Below, piece after piece: positions 43,459 through 53,934 of a DNA stretch of 64,000 nucleotides. The position numbers and the translations under genes were made by a program. Numbering within the stretch: position 1 is the first letter of the stretch; each line of letters starts with the position of its first letter. Origin of the DNA: Moraxella sp. (GTDB taxonomy: Bacteria > Pseudomonadota > Gammaproteobacteria > Pseudomonadales > Moraxellaceae); NCBI RefSeq assembly GCF_030525845.1, contig NZ_JAUNDY010000004.1, positions 1 through 64,000 on the forward strand, read 5' to 3'. The notes under the pieces were generated by a model that was not told where the DNA came from, did not search any database, and saw only the letters and a list, made by a program, of their open reading frames with translations.

Positions 43459-46400
43459 ATGGCATTTGTGCATTTGGGCGTACATACTGAATACGCCATT
43501 TTAGATTCTATTGTAAAAATCAAAGAATTGGTCAAAGCAGCGGCAGCTGATGGTCAGACTGCTTTGGGAATTGCAGATTTTAATACTTTTGCCTTAGTAA
43601 AATTTTATAAAGCCTGTCTTGGGGCTGGTATTAAGCCCTTGCTTGGCACAGAAGTCATTATAGGTGATGAGTTTAATGCCAGTGCCGAACATGAGCGATT
43701 TAGCGTTATTCTCTATGCCATGAACAACAACGGCTACCAAAATATCCTACGCCTCGTCTCAGACAGTTACACCAACCGCCCTATGGGGGCTGACGGCAAA
43801 GTAACCATCTCTACACCCATCGTCCTAAAAAGCGAGCTGTTTGACCCCACCAAAAATGCAGACATCATCGCCATCTTAACCCATCGCTCGGAGATTACCT
43901 CCGCCCTACACGGCGGCATGAATACCATTGGCACATGGAAAGAAGCCTTTGGCGACCGCCTCTATTTAGCCATTAAACGCACCCACATCGATGATGATGA
44001 TTTCAACAAAGACATGATTGTCGCAGGAGCGAAATGGGAAGTGCCCATCATTGCCCATAATGATGTCCGCTTCATGAATGCCACCCCAAAAATACAAGGA
44101 AAAGAGGACGCAACCAGTAGTGATTTTGAGGCTCACGAAGCACGTGTCTGTATCGCTGGTGGATATGTCCTAGCTGATAATACACGCCCACGCATTTATA
44201 GCGAGTTGCAATATTTTAAAACCCAACAAGAAATGGAGCAGTTATTTGCTGACCTCCCTCAGGCGATAGAAAACACCCGCCTGCTTGCCTCTCGCTGTAA
44301 TGTTACCCTCACGCTTGGCAAAAACTTCCTGCCCGCCTTTCCCATTCCAGAGGGCATGACCGAAGAGGAGTTTTTCCGCAAAACTGCTAAGGACGGCCTA
44401 GACAGACGATTAGACAAGCTCTACCCACCCCAAGAACGAGATGAAACATGGACAGATGTGCGAAAGCCTTATGATGACCGCCTTGAATTTGAGCTAGGTA
44501 TCATTTTGAAAATGGGTTTTCCAGGTTATTTTCTCATCGTGATGGACTTTATTCGCTGGGCAAAAGAAAACGGTGTGCCTGTCGGACCTGGTCGTGGCTC
44601 AGGAGCAGGCTCTTTGGTGGCATACAGCCTAAACATTACCGACCTTGACCCACTGCGATACGATTTACTCTTTGAACGGTTTTTAAACCCTGAACGTGTC
44701 AGTATGCCTGACTTTGACGTAGATTTTTGTATCGAGGGGCGAGACCGTGTGATACAGTACGTGGCGGACACCTATGGACGTATGGCGGTTTCACAAATCA
44801 TTACCTTTGGTACGATGGCAGCCAGAGCGGTGGTACGAGATGTGGCACGCGTACAAGGCAAATCCTATGGACTTGCTGACAAAATATCCAAGCTTATTCC
44901 CAAAACACCCAGCATATCTTTATCAGAAGCCATCGAAGAAGAGCCACTTCTAAAAGACCTACTCACCAACCCTGACGCCCAAGACCACGAACAGGCAGTT
45001 GAGATTTGGGAAATGGCAGAAAAACTAGAAGGCATCACACGTAACGTCGGCAAACACGCAGGAGGCGTACTCATCGCCCCCAACCGCATTAGCGATTTTA
45101 GTGCGGTATACTGCGATGATGAGGGGCATTTTGTTAGCCAATATGATAAAGACGACGTGGAAGCGGTGGGGCTGGTTAAGTTTGACTTTTTGGGACTTCG
45201 CAACCTCACCGTCATCAAATCCGCCATCAATAACATTGATGCACGCCTTGCCAAAGAGGGTAAACCCCCCATTGATTTGGACACCTTGCCACTCGATGAC
45301 ATGGACGTATATACACATGTACTACAAAATGGTAACACCACTGCCGTGTTCCAGCTTGAAAGTATGGGCATGAAAAAATATCTAAGACAGCTCAAACCCT
45401 CCAACATCGAGGACGTGATTGCGATGTGTGCCTTGTATCGACCTGGTCCTTTGGAAACAGGCATGGTGTCGGATTTTATTGACCGCAAACATGGCATTCA
45501 AGAGGTCGCCTATCCTGACCCCCAGTACCAACATGAATGGCTAAAATCCGCCTTAGAACCCACCTATGGGGTCATCGTCTATCAAGAACAAGTCATGCAA
45601 ATCGCCCAAACTCTTGCAGGCTATACACTAGGTGGTGCAGACATGCTAAGACGAGCGATGGGCAAGAAAAAACCTGAGGAAATGGCTGCTCAACGCTCCG
45701 TCTTTGAAAAAGGAGCAATCAATCTGGGCGTTGACGGCGAGCTTGCCATTAAGATTTTTGAGCTGGTGGAAAAATTTGCAGGCTATGGCTTTAACAAATC
45801 TCACTCGGCTGCCTATGGCGTGCTTGCCTACCAGACCGCCTATTTAAAGCACTATTATCCTGCTGAATTTATGGCGGCGGTACTGACCTCCGAGATGGAC
45901 GATACAGACACGGTGGTTTTTCTAATCAGCGACTGCAAAGACAACTTCCAACTAGAAGTACTGCCCCCTTCTGTCAATCACAGCCAATTTCATTTTGTGG
46001 CAAAAGACCCCAAGACCATCATTTATGGGCTAGGTGCTGTCAAAGGTGTGGGCGAGGATGCCGTAGCAAGCATTGTCAGAGCCAGAAACGAAAGCCCCTT
46101 TAAAGACCTGTACGACTTTTGTAATCGTGTTGACACCAAAAAAGTCGGTAAGCGTGCCTTAGAAGCCCTCATCAACGCAGGGTGCTTTGATGATTTGGCA
46201 AGTGTGCTTCGTCCAGAATTGACCGATGTGCACGGAAAAAATCGTTCGTATGAAATTCGTGGCGGTCTGTGGGAACAGCTTCCACAGGCGATGGAGGTTG
46301 CTCACCAAAATCGCCAAAACAGCGAGGCTGGCACATTTGATTTATTTGCCGAAGTTGATGAGGGCTTGTCAGTTGCACCACCTTTACCTGACATCATCTG

Positions 46401-47250
46401 GGGAGACCAAACACGTCTACGTGGCGAAAAAGACACGCTAGGGCTTTATCTTACAGGGCATCCTATGGACGCTTATCGTGATGAATTATCTCACTACACC
46501 AACGTCAAAAGCCTAAGCGACATGAGCGAGACAGGCTATGGTAAATTTGCCACAGTAGCAGGCGTGGTGGTTGATGTCGCCAATTTCGGCAATCGCATCG
46601 CCATCACACTCGATGATGGTAGCTGTCGTACGGAGATTAGCTGTTATACCGATAAGTACTTTAAATTACAGTCTTTATTGGAGGGCAATATCAGCCTAAA
46701 TGCCGAGCTTACCCAAAAATACGCCCACATCACCAAAACAGATAAAAACTTCAACCCCAAAAAACTAAACTCCCAATCCCTTGCCAAAGTCGATAAAAAA
46801 GACTGGGAGCAAATCACCAACCTCAACGGCATGATTCTCATCGCTCGTGTCAGCGTCAGCGAAAATGACGGGCGTATTTTTGCACGCCTACAAGGTGGTC
46901 GCAACCTCATCGAATGTCGCCTAAAATACCTTACTGGTTTACACATCAAACTACACAGTCATGATACCAAGCGACTTGATGTATTGATTGGAGCATTAAA
47001 AGAAAACTGCACGCCCAACCCTGACGAAATCGCCAATTTCATCAAAAACGAAACCACCACCGAAGATGGCAATGCCATCATTGATACCAGCGGTAATGCC
47101 CCTGATGGCTGTCTGCCCACTTATCTATATCTGTATGATGAATGCGGGCTATGTCAAGTCATGGTAAACGACCGTTTTCGCATTTATCCATCAGATGGCA
47201 ACCTAAATCAACTAAAACAAACCTTTGGCGAAAATTTAATCATCAGATGA
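43459..47250 (+). CDS. dnaE: DNA polymerase III alpha subunit
   Basis: A 1263-residue replicative polymerase (E. coli 1160). The N-terminal PHP domain (residues 1-~270) begins FVHLGVHTEYAILDS. The catalytic aspartates lie in MPDFDVDFC near residue 415, preceded by GPGRGSGAGSLVAY. The HhH and beta-clamp-binding regions follow, and an OB-fold near residue 1035 (FATVAGVVVDV). Length and domain order are those of DnaE rather than DnaE2/ImuC. trmJ begins at its stop codon, so the two may be translated together. Confidence 0.96.
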   Translation: MAFVHLGVHTEYAILDSIVKIKELVKAAAADGQTALGIADFNTFALVKFYKACLGAGIKPLLGTEVIIGDEFNASAEHERFSVILYAMNNNGYQNILRLVSDSYTNRPMGADGKVTISTPIVLKSELFDPTKNADIIAILTHRSEITSALHGGMNTIGTWKEAFGDRLYLAIKRTHIDDDDFNKDMIVAGAKWEVPIIAHNDVRFMNATPKIQGKEDATSSDFEAHEARVCIAGGYVLADNTRPRIYSELQYFKTQQEMEQLFADLPQAIENTRLLASRCNVTLTLGKNFLPAFPIPEGMTEEEFFRKTAKDGLDRRLDKLYPPQERDETWTDVRKPYDDRLEFELGIILKMGFPGYFLIVMDFIRWAKENGVPVGPGRGSGAGSLVAYSLNITDLDPLRYDLLFERFLNPERVSMPDFDVDFCIEGRDRVIQYVADTYGRMAVSQIITFGTMAARAVVRDVARVQGKSYGLADKISKLIPKTPSISLSEAIEEEPLLKDLLTNPDAQDHEQAVEIWEMAEKLEGITRNVGKHAGGVLIAPNRISDFSAVYCDDEGHFVSQYDKDDVEAVGLVKFDFLGLRNLTVIKSAINNIDARLAKEGKPPIDLDTLPLDDMDVYTHVLQNGNTTAVFQLESMGMKKYLRQLKPSNIEDVIAMCALYRPGPLETGMVSDFIDRKHGIQEVAYPDPQYQHEWLKSALEPTYGVIVYQEQVMQIAQTLAGYTLGGADMLRRAMGKKKPEEMAAQRSVFEKGAINLGVDGELAIKIFELVEKFAGYGFNKSHSAAYGVLAYQTAYLKHYYPAEFMAAVLTSEMDDTDTVVFLISDCKDNFQLEVLPPSVNHSQFHFVAKDPKTIIYGLGAVKGVGEDAVASIVRARNESPFKDLYDFCNRVDTKKVGKRALEALINAGCFDDLASVLRPELTDVHGKNRSYEIRGGLWEQLPQAMEVAHQNRQNSEAGTFDLFAEVDEGLSVAPPLPDIIWGDQTRLRGEKDTLGLYLTGHPMDAYRDELSHYTNVKSLSDMSETGYGKFATVAGVVVDVANFGNRIAITLDDGSCRTEISCYTDKYFKLQSLLEGNISLNAELTQKYAHITKTDKNFNPKKLNSQSLAKVDKKDWEQITNLNGMILIARVSVSENDGRIFARLQGGRNLIECRLKYLTGLHIKLHSHDTKRLDVLIGALKENCTPNPDEIANFIKNETTTEDGNAIIDTSGNAPDGCLPTYLYLYDECGLCQVMVNDRFRIYPSDGNLNQLKQTFGENLIIR

Positions 47251-47258
47251 CATCACTC

Positions 47259-48053
47259 ATGACAAACACACTACTAGACCGCATCCATACCATCATGGTA
47301 AATACCACCTTGCCTGCCAATATCGGTTCGACAGCTCGTGCCATGCACACGATGGGACTTAGTCATCTGACGGTGGTTTCTCCACGCTTACCCATTGATG
47401 ACAGCAGTTATGCCAATGCCGCAGGGGGAGATTCGGTATTAAATCACACCACCATTGCACCCACCATCGAAACCGCATTAGCACCACATTCGCTGATTTT
47501 TATGGCATCGGCTCGCTCTCGCCACCTACCCAAACCCGTCATAACCCCCCATGACTGTGCGGTATTGGTACATGATTTTTTAAACAAAAATCCTGATGCC
47601 ACCATCGCACTGGTGTTTGGTCGAGAAGATAGAGGACTTACTAATGATGAACTGGCAATGGCGGATTATCATGTCCAAATCCCTGCCAATCCCACCTACC
47701 CCGTACTCAATGTTGCAAGTAGCGTGCAAGTCATCGCAAGCACGATTTATGCTTATTTTGACACTCATCACAGCCCAATACGCACAAAAAATGACTATAA
47801 TCAACACAACATCAAGCACCATCTTGATATTCATTATCGTATCGACTGGGACGAACCTGCCATCACTCACGCCCAAAAAACACAGCTAGATGATGCCATC
47901 ATTACAATGCTGACCAAGCTAAATCTTGCTCACGATGACAATCTAAAAGACCTACCCAAGCGATTATCTCGCCTCTCATCACGCCTACAACTTGACCAAA
48001 AAGAATACGCCCTGCTCCGTGCTTTAATGGCAAAAATCTACCAAAAAATTTAG
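47259..48053 (+). CDS. trmJ: tRNA (cytidine/uridine-2'-O)-methyltransferase TrmJ
   Basis: A 264-residue SPOUT methyltransferase that 2'-O-methylates position 32 of several tRNAs. LPANIGSTARAMHTMGL is the family N-terminus, ALVFGREDRGLTNDEL motif 2 and NPTYPVLNVASSVQVIA the trefoil knot where S-adenosylmethionine binds. The C-terminal ~90 residues are helical, as in TrmJ. ATG 47259 is nearest to the family start, but ATG 47247 overlaps the dnaE stop (ATGA) and could be used with coupling; neither has a clear ribosome-binding site. Confidence 0.87.
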   Translation: MTNTLLDRIHTIMVNTTLPANIGSTARAMHTMGLSHLTVVSPRLPIDDSSYANAAGGDSVLNHTTIAPTIETALAPHSLIFMASARSRHLPKPVITPHDCAVLVHDFLNKNPDATIALVFGREDRGLTNDELAMADYHVQIPANPTYPVLNVASSVQVIASTIYAYFDTHHSPIRTKNDYNQHNIKHHLDIHYRIDWDEPAITHAQKTQLDDAIITMLTKLNLAHDDNLKDLPKRLSRLSSRLQLDQKEYALLRALMAKIYQKI

Positions 48054-48098
48054 GGTACGCCTTATTTTATGAACAACAAAAATCCACAAAAACCACAA

Positions 48099-49412
48099 TC
48101 AATGTTCCGCTTGCACTATTTGCAAACGCTCCCCCTCAAAAAGCTCCATATCAGGGGCGAGCGTTACCATAAAGCGGTCAAAATACAAAAGCTGTTTGGT
48201 CAGTAAGGCAAAATCTCTTGGAAAATGAATGCCATAACGCTTACCAATCTGCGTCATTTCAAGCATGAACACACTCAAATGCTCAGGCTCATGTCCGTCA
48301 TGGGTTGTCTTATCAATCATGCGTTCAAGGTCATCGGCAAGACGTGTAATTTGACCATCATCGAGCGTATGCGTCATGCCAATATCCACCATTGCTCGTG
48401 CCATGCCTTGATAATCCCCTGTCTGCAAGGCATGTACCCAAGAAAAACACGCCTGCAAGCTGGCAGGTTTAATCTGCCCCACCAACCCAAAATCCAAAAA
48501 CGCAATTCGACCATCATACAAATATAAGAGATTACCTGCGTGTAAATCTGCATGAAATTCGCCTGTTTTCATGAGTGATAAAAACCACGCATCTAGCACA
48601 TCTGACATCAATTTTTGAGGCGTAGTGTGATGACGTGCGGTCATCTCAGACAATTTATCATCAACCAAAGACTCTCCCATCAGCAAATCCATGACCAGCA
48701 CACGCTTCGTGGATAGTTTGTGATGCACTGTGGGGGCGGTAATATGACCCAGACCTGCACTGGATAAAAATTCATGAAATTTATCAATGTGTCGTGCTTC
48801 CGCCAAAAAATCCGTTTCCGCCGCCATGCGTGTGCGAATCTCATCAACGATGGGGGAAAGACTTGCAGCTCTTACCGCAGGCATCAGACGTTCCATTGTC
48901 CAAAACACGCTGTGCAACACCCCCAAATCCGTCTGCATGATGGTTTGGACGTGGCTTTTTTGTACTTTTAGGGCTACCTGCCGACCGTCCTTTAAGGTGG
49001 CTCGATGTACCTGAGCGATACTCGCCGATGCCAGCGGCGCAGGGTCAATAACCTCAAATATTTCCTCTAAGGATTTGCCCGTTAACCCAGATAGCTCCTC
49101 CGATAATACCTCACATATCTGAGAAAATGGCACAGGCGGAGTCGAATCCAAACAATCAGCAAATGCCAAAACGTACTCTCTTGGAAAAAGCGTGGGTGTG
49201 CTAGCGATAAATTGCCCCAGCTTAATGTAAGTAACACCCATCTGCATAAAAGCCTCTTTTAGCAAATATGCGTCCATCTTTTCGCCTTTGGCAACACGCA
49301 ACGCAGAAAGAGTAGCCACACTAGCACTTTTGTGTAGGCGACCTAGTACATTAACGCCTGCATTTAGGGTTTTTTTTGCAAATTTTATGGGGGATTTTTT
49401 CATAACATACAA
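48099..49412 (-). CDS. UbiB/ABC1 (AarF) family atypical kinase
   Basis: A 437-residue protein kinase-like fold. The KxGQ motif (YIKLGQFIA), the Ala-rich loop PLASASIAQVHRA with the VALKVQ lysine, and FHADLHAGNLL plus FLDFGLVG for catalysis and metal binding are all present. UbiB itself (~540 residues with two C-terminal membrane helices) supports ubiquinone synthesis. This protein stops about 100 residues earlier and shows no such helices, so it is more likely a shorter paralogue, role unknown. It is convergent with trmJ and upstream of no linked gene on its strand. Confidence 0.8.
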   Translation of the reverse strand: MYVMKKSPIKFAKKTLNAGVNVLGRLHKSASVATLSALRVAKGEKMDAYLLKEAFMQMGVTYIKLGQFIASTPTLFPREYVLAFADCLDSTPPVPFSQICEVLSEELSGLTGKSLEEIFEVIDPAPLASASIAQVHRATLKDGRQVALKVQKSHVQTIMQTDLGVLHSVFWTMERLMPAVRAASLSPIVDEIRTRMAAETDFLAEARHIDKFHEFLSSAGLGHITAPTVHHKLSTKRVLVMDLLMGESLVDDKLSEMTARHHTTPQKLMSDVLDAWFLSLMKTGEFHADLHAGNLLYLYDGRIAFLDFGLVGQIKPASLQACFSWVHALQTGDYQGMARAMVDIGMTHTLDDGQITRLADDLERMIDKTTHDGHEPEHLSVFMLEMTQIGKRYGIHFPRDFALLTKQLLYFDRFMVTLAPDMELFEGERLQIVQAEH

Positions 49413-49476
49413 ACCTACATAGAAATTAGGGCGTAAAAACTTTTATATTTACTGTATTATAAAAGCAGGATACACC

Positions 49477-50313
49477 CTAAATACCCAAAAATACGCCCAA
49501 TGTCGCCCTATCATTACCGCCATAATCTTTGATGGTTTTAACCTGCGTAAATCCAGCCTTTATAAATAGGGTTTGCACCGCACCGCCTTGAAGATGACCA
49601 TGCTCTATCGCCAGCAATCCTTGATGATTTAAATGATGTTTGCCGCCATTAATAATGCATTCAATATCCGACAGACCATCATTATCTGCCACCAACGCCG
49701 TCATGGGTTCTGCGTTTAGATGGATTAAATGTTCATCATTTTTGGCAATGTAGGGCGGATTTGAGACAATCACATCAAATTTATCAAAAATATCATCATA
49801 CCAATTAGAATGCACAAAACAGCAATTATTCACACCTAATAAATTGGCATTTTGTTTGGCAACCTCTAAGGCTTGTGTCGAATAATCCACCGCCGTCACG
49901 TTAAAATGCGGTAACGCTTTTGCAAGACTAATAGCAATACAACCAGAGCCTGTCCCCAAATCCAAAATCTTACCACCATCTAATTGACGCTCATTGGTAA
50001 ATGCCAATACCATCTCCACCAAAATCTCGGTATCCGCTCTGGGAATGAGAGTATGTTCATTAACAACAAACTCATGCCCAAAAAACCCTTGCTTACCAAT
50101 AATATAAGCAGGCGGTATGCCTAAATGCAATTTATTTAATCCGTCAGAAAATCTTTGCCACTCTTCATCGCTTAGTACATAATCCTCATCTGTGATTAAA
50201 AATGATTTGTTTTTATTTAGGATAAATAACAACACAGATTCTAACCAATGATATGGCAAATTATCATGGCTAATTCGGCGAAACTCGGATTTTAAGGATT
50301 TTATACTTTTCAT
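49477..50313 (-). CDS. prmC: Peptide chain release factor N5-glutamine methyltransferase
   Basis: A 278-residue class I methyltransferase that modifies the GGQ glutamine of release factors. The SAM-binding loop ILDLGTGSGCIAI is near residue 117, the N-P-P-Y substrate motif (VIVSNPPYIAK) near 187 and the LIPRADTE signature near 92. The N-terminal helical domain is present. It starts five bases after the permease gene and is probably co-transcribed with it. prfA, the more usual neighbour, is not seen. Confidence 0.9.
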   Translation of the reverse strand: MKSIKSLKSEFRRISHDNLPYHWLESVLLFILNKNKSFLITDEDYVLSDEEWQRFSDGLNKLHLGIPPAYIIGKQGFFGHEFVVNEHTLIPRADTEILVEMVLAFTNERQLDGGKILDLGTGSGCIAISLAKALPHFNVTAVDYSTQALEVAKQNANLLGVNNCCFVHSNWYDDIFDKFDVIVSNPPYIAKNDEHLIHLNAEPMTALVADNDGLSDIECIINGGKHHLNHQGLLAIEHGHLQGGAVQTLFIKAGFTQVKTIKDYGGNDRATLGVFLGI

Positions 50314-50318
50314 TAAAA

Positions 50319-52139
50319 TTATTCTTCTTTAAATTTTAAAGTCTCATCGCCCAAACGAATGTGCTTGCCCACCAAATACACCAAATATAATATTGGCAAT
50401 CCCATCATAAATGTCATGATAAAAAATTGCGAATACCCATAAGCATCTACAATCGAGCCAGAGTACCCACCTAATATCTTAGGAGATAATGTCATGAGTG
50501 ATGAAAATAACGCGTATTGCACTGCTGTAAAGCGAATGGAGGTCAGTACCGATAAAAATGCCACAAACACCGCACTGGCAAGCCCTGAGGCCAGATTATC
50601 ACAAATGACCGCAAAATAAAGCATGGCATCGCTTGGGTTATTATTTAATAATACAAACAATAAATTGGTACTTGATGCCAATATCGCCCCTATCATCATC
50701 GCCTTGATAATATTCATTTTTTGAGCCAAAAACCCACCCAAAAACGCCCCAAAAATACTCATGGTCAGCCCCACAAGTTTACTGGCATCAGCAATCTGTA
50801 CTTTGGTATACCCCAAATCCTGATAAAAGATATTGGCGATATTACCTGCCACAATATCTGAAATGCGATAAAAACCAATCAAAGCTAAAATCAAACCCGC
50901 TTTTTTGCCATAAGTTTTAAAAAAGTCCAATATCGGCATGACCCAATTTTTAAGGGCGATTTCTTTGGGGATAATCTTAAATCTAATCAGTCCATAAGCC
51001 ACTACGCTTGATAAAGAGATACTGGCAATAAAACGCACACTCTCCAACAAAAATGACAATAGATGACCGTGTTTATGCTCGCCAATAATAATATTACCAA
51101 AAATATTATAACCAAAAATAAATACCAACACACAAATAAAAAACATCATAAATAACTTGATATTTTCCAGTCCGTCTTTATGGGTGTTATTTGGTTTATT
51201 TTGATTATCCAGATGAGTGTTAATTTTTGGCTGATTGACTAATAAAAACACAAAAGCAATCGGCATGATTAGAAGCATTATCATACCATATTGGCTCATG
51301 ATGGTAGCGATAAATTCTGGTATGGCAAATGGATTGCCCTCTAATTTTAAAATACGTTTGTCAATTTCATTGAACAAATACCACACGCCATAAATAGACA
51401 AAGGGATAAAAGCAATCAGGGCGTATATTCCCATGATTTTATTATTAATGGTTTGTTTTTTGAGGGAGTGTGGCGTGGTATTTGGTTCATCAGCCGATAA
51501 TGTCGTTAATACGCCCACGCCCATGAGAAGTGCCATTACCAAATACGTTTTTTGCCATGCCTCATAATGATACATTTCATCTGATGAACCAAAATAAGTC
51601 GCCAAATACAACGCCCCTGCCCCTGCCATGATAAGCCCCAAACGATAACCAAACACATACAGGGCAGATAGTGCTGTTTGAGTGGATTTTGGGGCGATTT
51701 CAATGCGATACGCATCAATCACAATATCCTGCGTGGCGGACGAGAACGCCAATAGCACCGCAAAGGCTGCCATCAGTTCAAGCGATGACTGCACTTCCTT
51801 GATGGGACTGGTAAACGCCATCAACATCATGGCGAGCATTATCATCATCTGCACCACAAACAGCCAACTGCGACGCTGCCCCAAGTAGCGATGTAACACA
51901 GGGATAGTTAAGCTATCTGCCAGCGGAGCCCACAGAAATTTAAACGAATAAGCCAGTCCCGCCCAGCCAAACATCGTTACCGTACTTCTATCAATCCCAG
52001 CTTCTCTTAGCCAAATCCCCAAACTAGAAAACACAAGCAAATAAGGCAATCCTGCCGAGAATCCCAAAAGTAGCATGATGAGGGCGGTTTTGTTAAGATA
52101 AGCACTTTTAAAGGCGGTGATGGCGGACTGTTGCGTCAT
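50319..52139 (-). CDS. ampG: AmpG-type muropeptide permease (major facilitator)
   Basis: A 606-residue inner-membrane transporter with about 14 hydrophobic helices. LLLGFSAGLPYLLVFSSLG followed by W-L-R-E-A-G-I-D and FKFLWAPLAD and the R-R-S-W loop are AmpG signatures. AmpG imports anhydro-muropeptides for cell-wall recycling, which affects AmpC induction in some bacteria. A ~60-residue hydrophilic loop with Asn/Lys near residue 320 is longer than usual. The start at ATG 52139 is preferred; the longer frame to 52190 would put 17 extra hydrophobic residues before the family start. Confidence 0.85.
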   Translation of the reverse strand: MTQQSAITAFKSAYLNKTALIMLLLGFSAGLPYLLVFSSLGIWLREAGIDRSTVTMFGWAGLAYSFKFLWAPLADSLTIPVLHRYLGQRRSWLFVVQMMIMLAMMLMAFTSPIKEVQSSLELMAAFAVLLAFSSATQDIVIDAYRIEIAPKSTQTALSALYVFGYRLGLIMAGAGALYLATYFGSSDEMYHYEAWQKTYLVMALLMGVGVLTTLSADEPNTTPHSLKKQTINNKIMGIYALIAFIPLSIYGVWYLFNEIDKRILKLEGNPFAIPEFIATIMSQYGMIMLLIMPIAFVFLLVNQPKINTHLDNQNKPNNTHKDGLENIKLFMMFFICVLVFIFGYNIFGNIIIGEHKHGHLLSFLLESVRFIASISLSSVVAYGLIRFKIIPKEIALKNWVMPILDFFKTYGKKAGLILALIGFYRISDIVAGNIANIFYQDLGYTKVQIADASKLVGLTMSIFGAFLGGFLAQKMNIIKAMMIGAILASSTNLLFVLLNNNPSDAMLYFAVICDNLASGLASAVFVAFLSVLTSIRFTAVQYALFSSLMTLSPKILGGYSGSIVDAYGYSQFFIMTFMMGLPILYLVYLVGKHIRLGDETLKFKEE

Positions 52140-52379
52140 GATAAATACATTAAAAACGAAAAAGTACCATTTTAGGACAATTTTAGTCATTTATAAAGCG
52201 ATATTTATAAAAATCACACAAAAATTCCCAAAATGTATTTTTTTGATTAAAGTAGCACGCCCAATTCTTACCATTTGGACCAAAAAATATACCTTTTACC
52301 GATTATCCATCATAATTTCTTGCTAAAAATACATCATTTATGCAAGAATAGGAAAGTTTATTTTAAAGGTTTACTTAGC

Positions 52380-52781
52380 ATGAAACTCTTTAATGTTGCC
52401 ATCAGACAAGAAAACAACACCTTCCACGCTCAGACACCTGACATTCCCCAAATTCATATCACAGGCAACAGTATAGCCGACACCATTGATAAGGCTCGTG
52501 CTACCCTCATAAACCACCTACAACATCTTGCAGACACCAATCAACCTCTGCCAGACCCCAAGCACATTAACACCTACCTAACCAATCCCAAATTTGCTGG
52601 GCAAACATGGGCGGTCATCAGCCTAAACTCTCTGCTTTTTGACAATCAACAAAAATCCTTCACTCTACATCTGCCACGCTCCCTACTTACCCAAATCCAA
52701 GCAAAGGTCGGTTATAGCGAACATGACGTTGAGCAATTTATTTTGACAACCATTGAGCAGACACTGGCACAAAGTGACTAA
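52380..52781 (+). CDS. HicB-like antitoxin without a HicA partner
   Basis: A 133-residue protein. The N-terminal half (FNVAIRQENNTFHAQTPDIP, then ITGNSIADTIDKARATLINHL) follows the degraded RNase-H fold of HicB antitoxins. The C-terminal half (FTLHLPRSLLTQIQAKVGYS) could be a ribbon-helix-helix DNA-binding segment. HicB is normally encoded with the small toxin HicA, yet no HicA-like frame was found in the 190 bp before or 110 bp after. It may be an orphan regulator or a left-over antitoxin. ATG 52380 was chosen by homology. Confidence 0.6.
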   Translation: MKLFNVAIRQENNTFHAQTPDIPQIHITGNSIADTIDKARATLINHLQHLADTNQPLPDPKHINTYLTNPKFAGQTWAVISLNSLLFDNQQKSFTLHLPRSLLTQIQAKVGYSEHDVEQFILTTIEQTLAQSD

Positions 52782-52895
52782 TCAAATATTCCACATTGGC
52801 ATTTTGTTTTTCTTTTTGGATATTTTATTTTTTTATTTCAAGTCTTATAATGACGACACTTTTTTTATTTTGCATGGCAAAAATAAGGATGCGTC

Positions 52896-53840
52896 ATGGC
52901 AATCGATGTGGTCATTAACCAAAAACACCTACAAATTCAACTAAAACAACTAGAAACCGTGTGGCATACTGTGGTAAACGGCTACAACCTAAGCCAAGCC
53001 GCTGAGCTTCTGCACACCAGCCAATCCAGTCTATCCAAGCAAATATCCGCCTTAGAGCATCAGCTAAAAACCGATGTCTTTACCAGACAGGGTAAACGCC
53101 TCACAGGGCTTACCCCCATTGGTAAATCCTTACTTCCACACATTGAGGCGATTTTTGCCGAGATTCGCACCATCGAAAATCTCAGTCTTGATTTTAATAA
53201 CGCCCAAGAAGGCACGCTGACGGTCGCCACCACACACACCCAAGCACGCTATGTGCTACCTGCCATCGTCAAAGAATTTTTACAAAAATTCCCCAAAGTT
53301 AATCTTGTGTTAAGGCAAGCTGACCCTGAGACCATCGCCCAAATGGTTATTCGTGGACAAGCAGATATTGGTATTGCCACCGAAAGCCTGCTTGCCAACA
53401 ACGTGCTACGCTGTCATCGCTACTACGACTGGTCGCACGTTGTCATCGTCCCAAAAAATCATGAACTTGCTCAGTTTGCAGGCGTGGTTGATGGTGTGGA
53501 TTTGCCCAACCTAGCCAGTTTCCCTATTGTTACTTATCATGGTGGCTTCACAGGGCGTGGCAGTATCGACAAAACCTTTGAAAATGCAGGGCTACAACCC
53601 AACATCGTGCTAGCCGCCCTTGACTCCGATGTGATTAGTACCTATGTATCAGCAGGGCTTGGCGTGGGGATTGTCGCTCAGATGGCGTATGACCCAAAAA
53701 GCTATCCTGAACTGGTTGCCATTCCCATTTCTTATTTTGGTAAATTTACCAGCTGGATTGCCGTGCGTGATGACAGCGACATTCGTAAATTTGGCACAGA
53801 ATTCATCAAGCTATGCCAAGCTCAATTTGATAAATTCTAG
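52896..53840 (+). CDS. LysR-family regulator, CysB-type
   Basis: A 314-residue transcription regulator. Residues ~15-75 form the helix-turn-helix (NLSQAAELLHTSQSSLSKQI) and the remainder a two-lobed effector domain. TTHTQARYVLPAIV, RQADPETIAQMV and TYHGGFTGRGSID are sequences shared by CysB and Cbl, which sense acetylserine, sulfate or thiosulfate and activate sulfate assimilation. It is 10 residues shorter than E. coli CysB (324). In view of the isc operon 1.6 kb away, a sulfur-related role is attractive but rests on family alone. Start ATG 52896 has AAGGATG upstream. Confidence 0.8.
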   Translation: MAIDVVINQKHLQIQLKQLETVWHTVVNGYNLSQAAELLHTSQSSLSKQISALEHQLKTDVFTRQGKRLTGLTPIGKSLLPHIEAIFAEIRTIENLSLDFNNAQEGTLTVATTHTQARYVLPAIVKEFLQKFPKVNLVLRQADPETIAQMVIRGQADIGIATESLLANNVLRCHRYYDWSHVVIVPKNHELAQFAGVVDGVDLPNLASFPIVTYHGGFTGRGSIDKTFENAGLQPNIVLAALDSDVISTYVSAGLGVGIVAQMAYDPKSYPELVAIPISYFGKFTSWIAVRDDSDIRKFGTEFIKLCQAQFDKF

Positions 53841-53872
53841 CCAACGTAATTTCATATTAATTTTCTAAAAAC

Positions 53873-53905
53873 AAAAAAGACACGCTGATTGGCATGTCTT
53901 TTTTG
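53873..53905. terminator. Bidirectional terminator between the CysB-type gene and hup
   Basis: AAAAAAGACA and TGTCTTTTTT arms enclose a short loop between convergent genes. Confidence 0.8.
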
Positions 53906-53934
53906 CGTAAGTCCACTTGGGTATCGTTGGTAAA

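Noticed and set aside
44865..45497. 210-codon minus-strand open frame inside dnaE
   Set aside because: It is opposite well-conserved dnaE coding sequence, without homology or a start signal.
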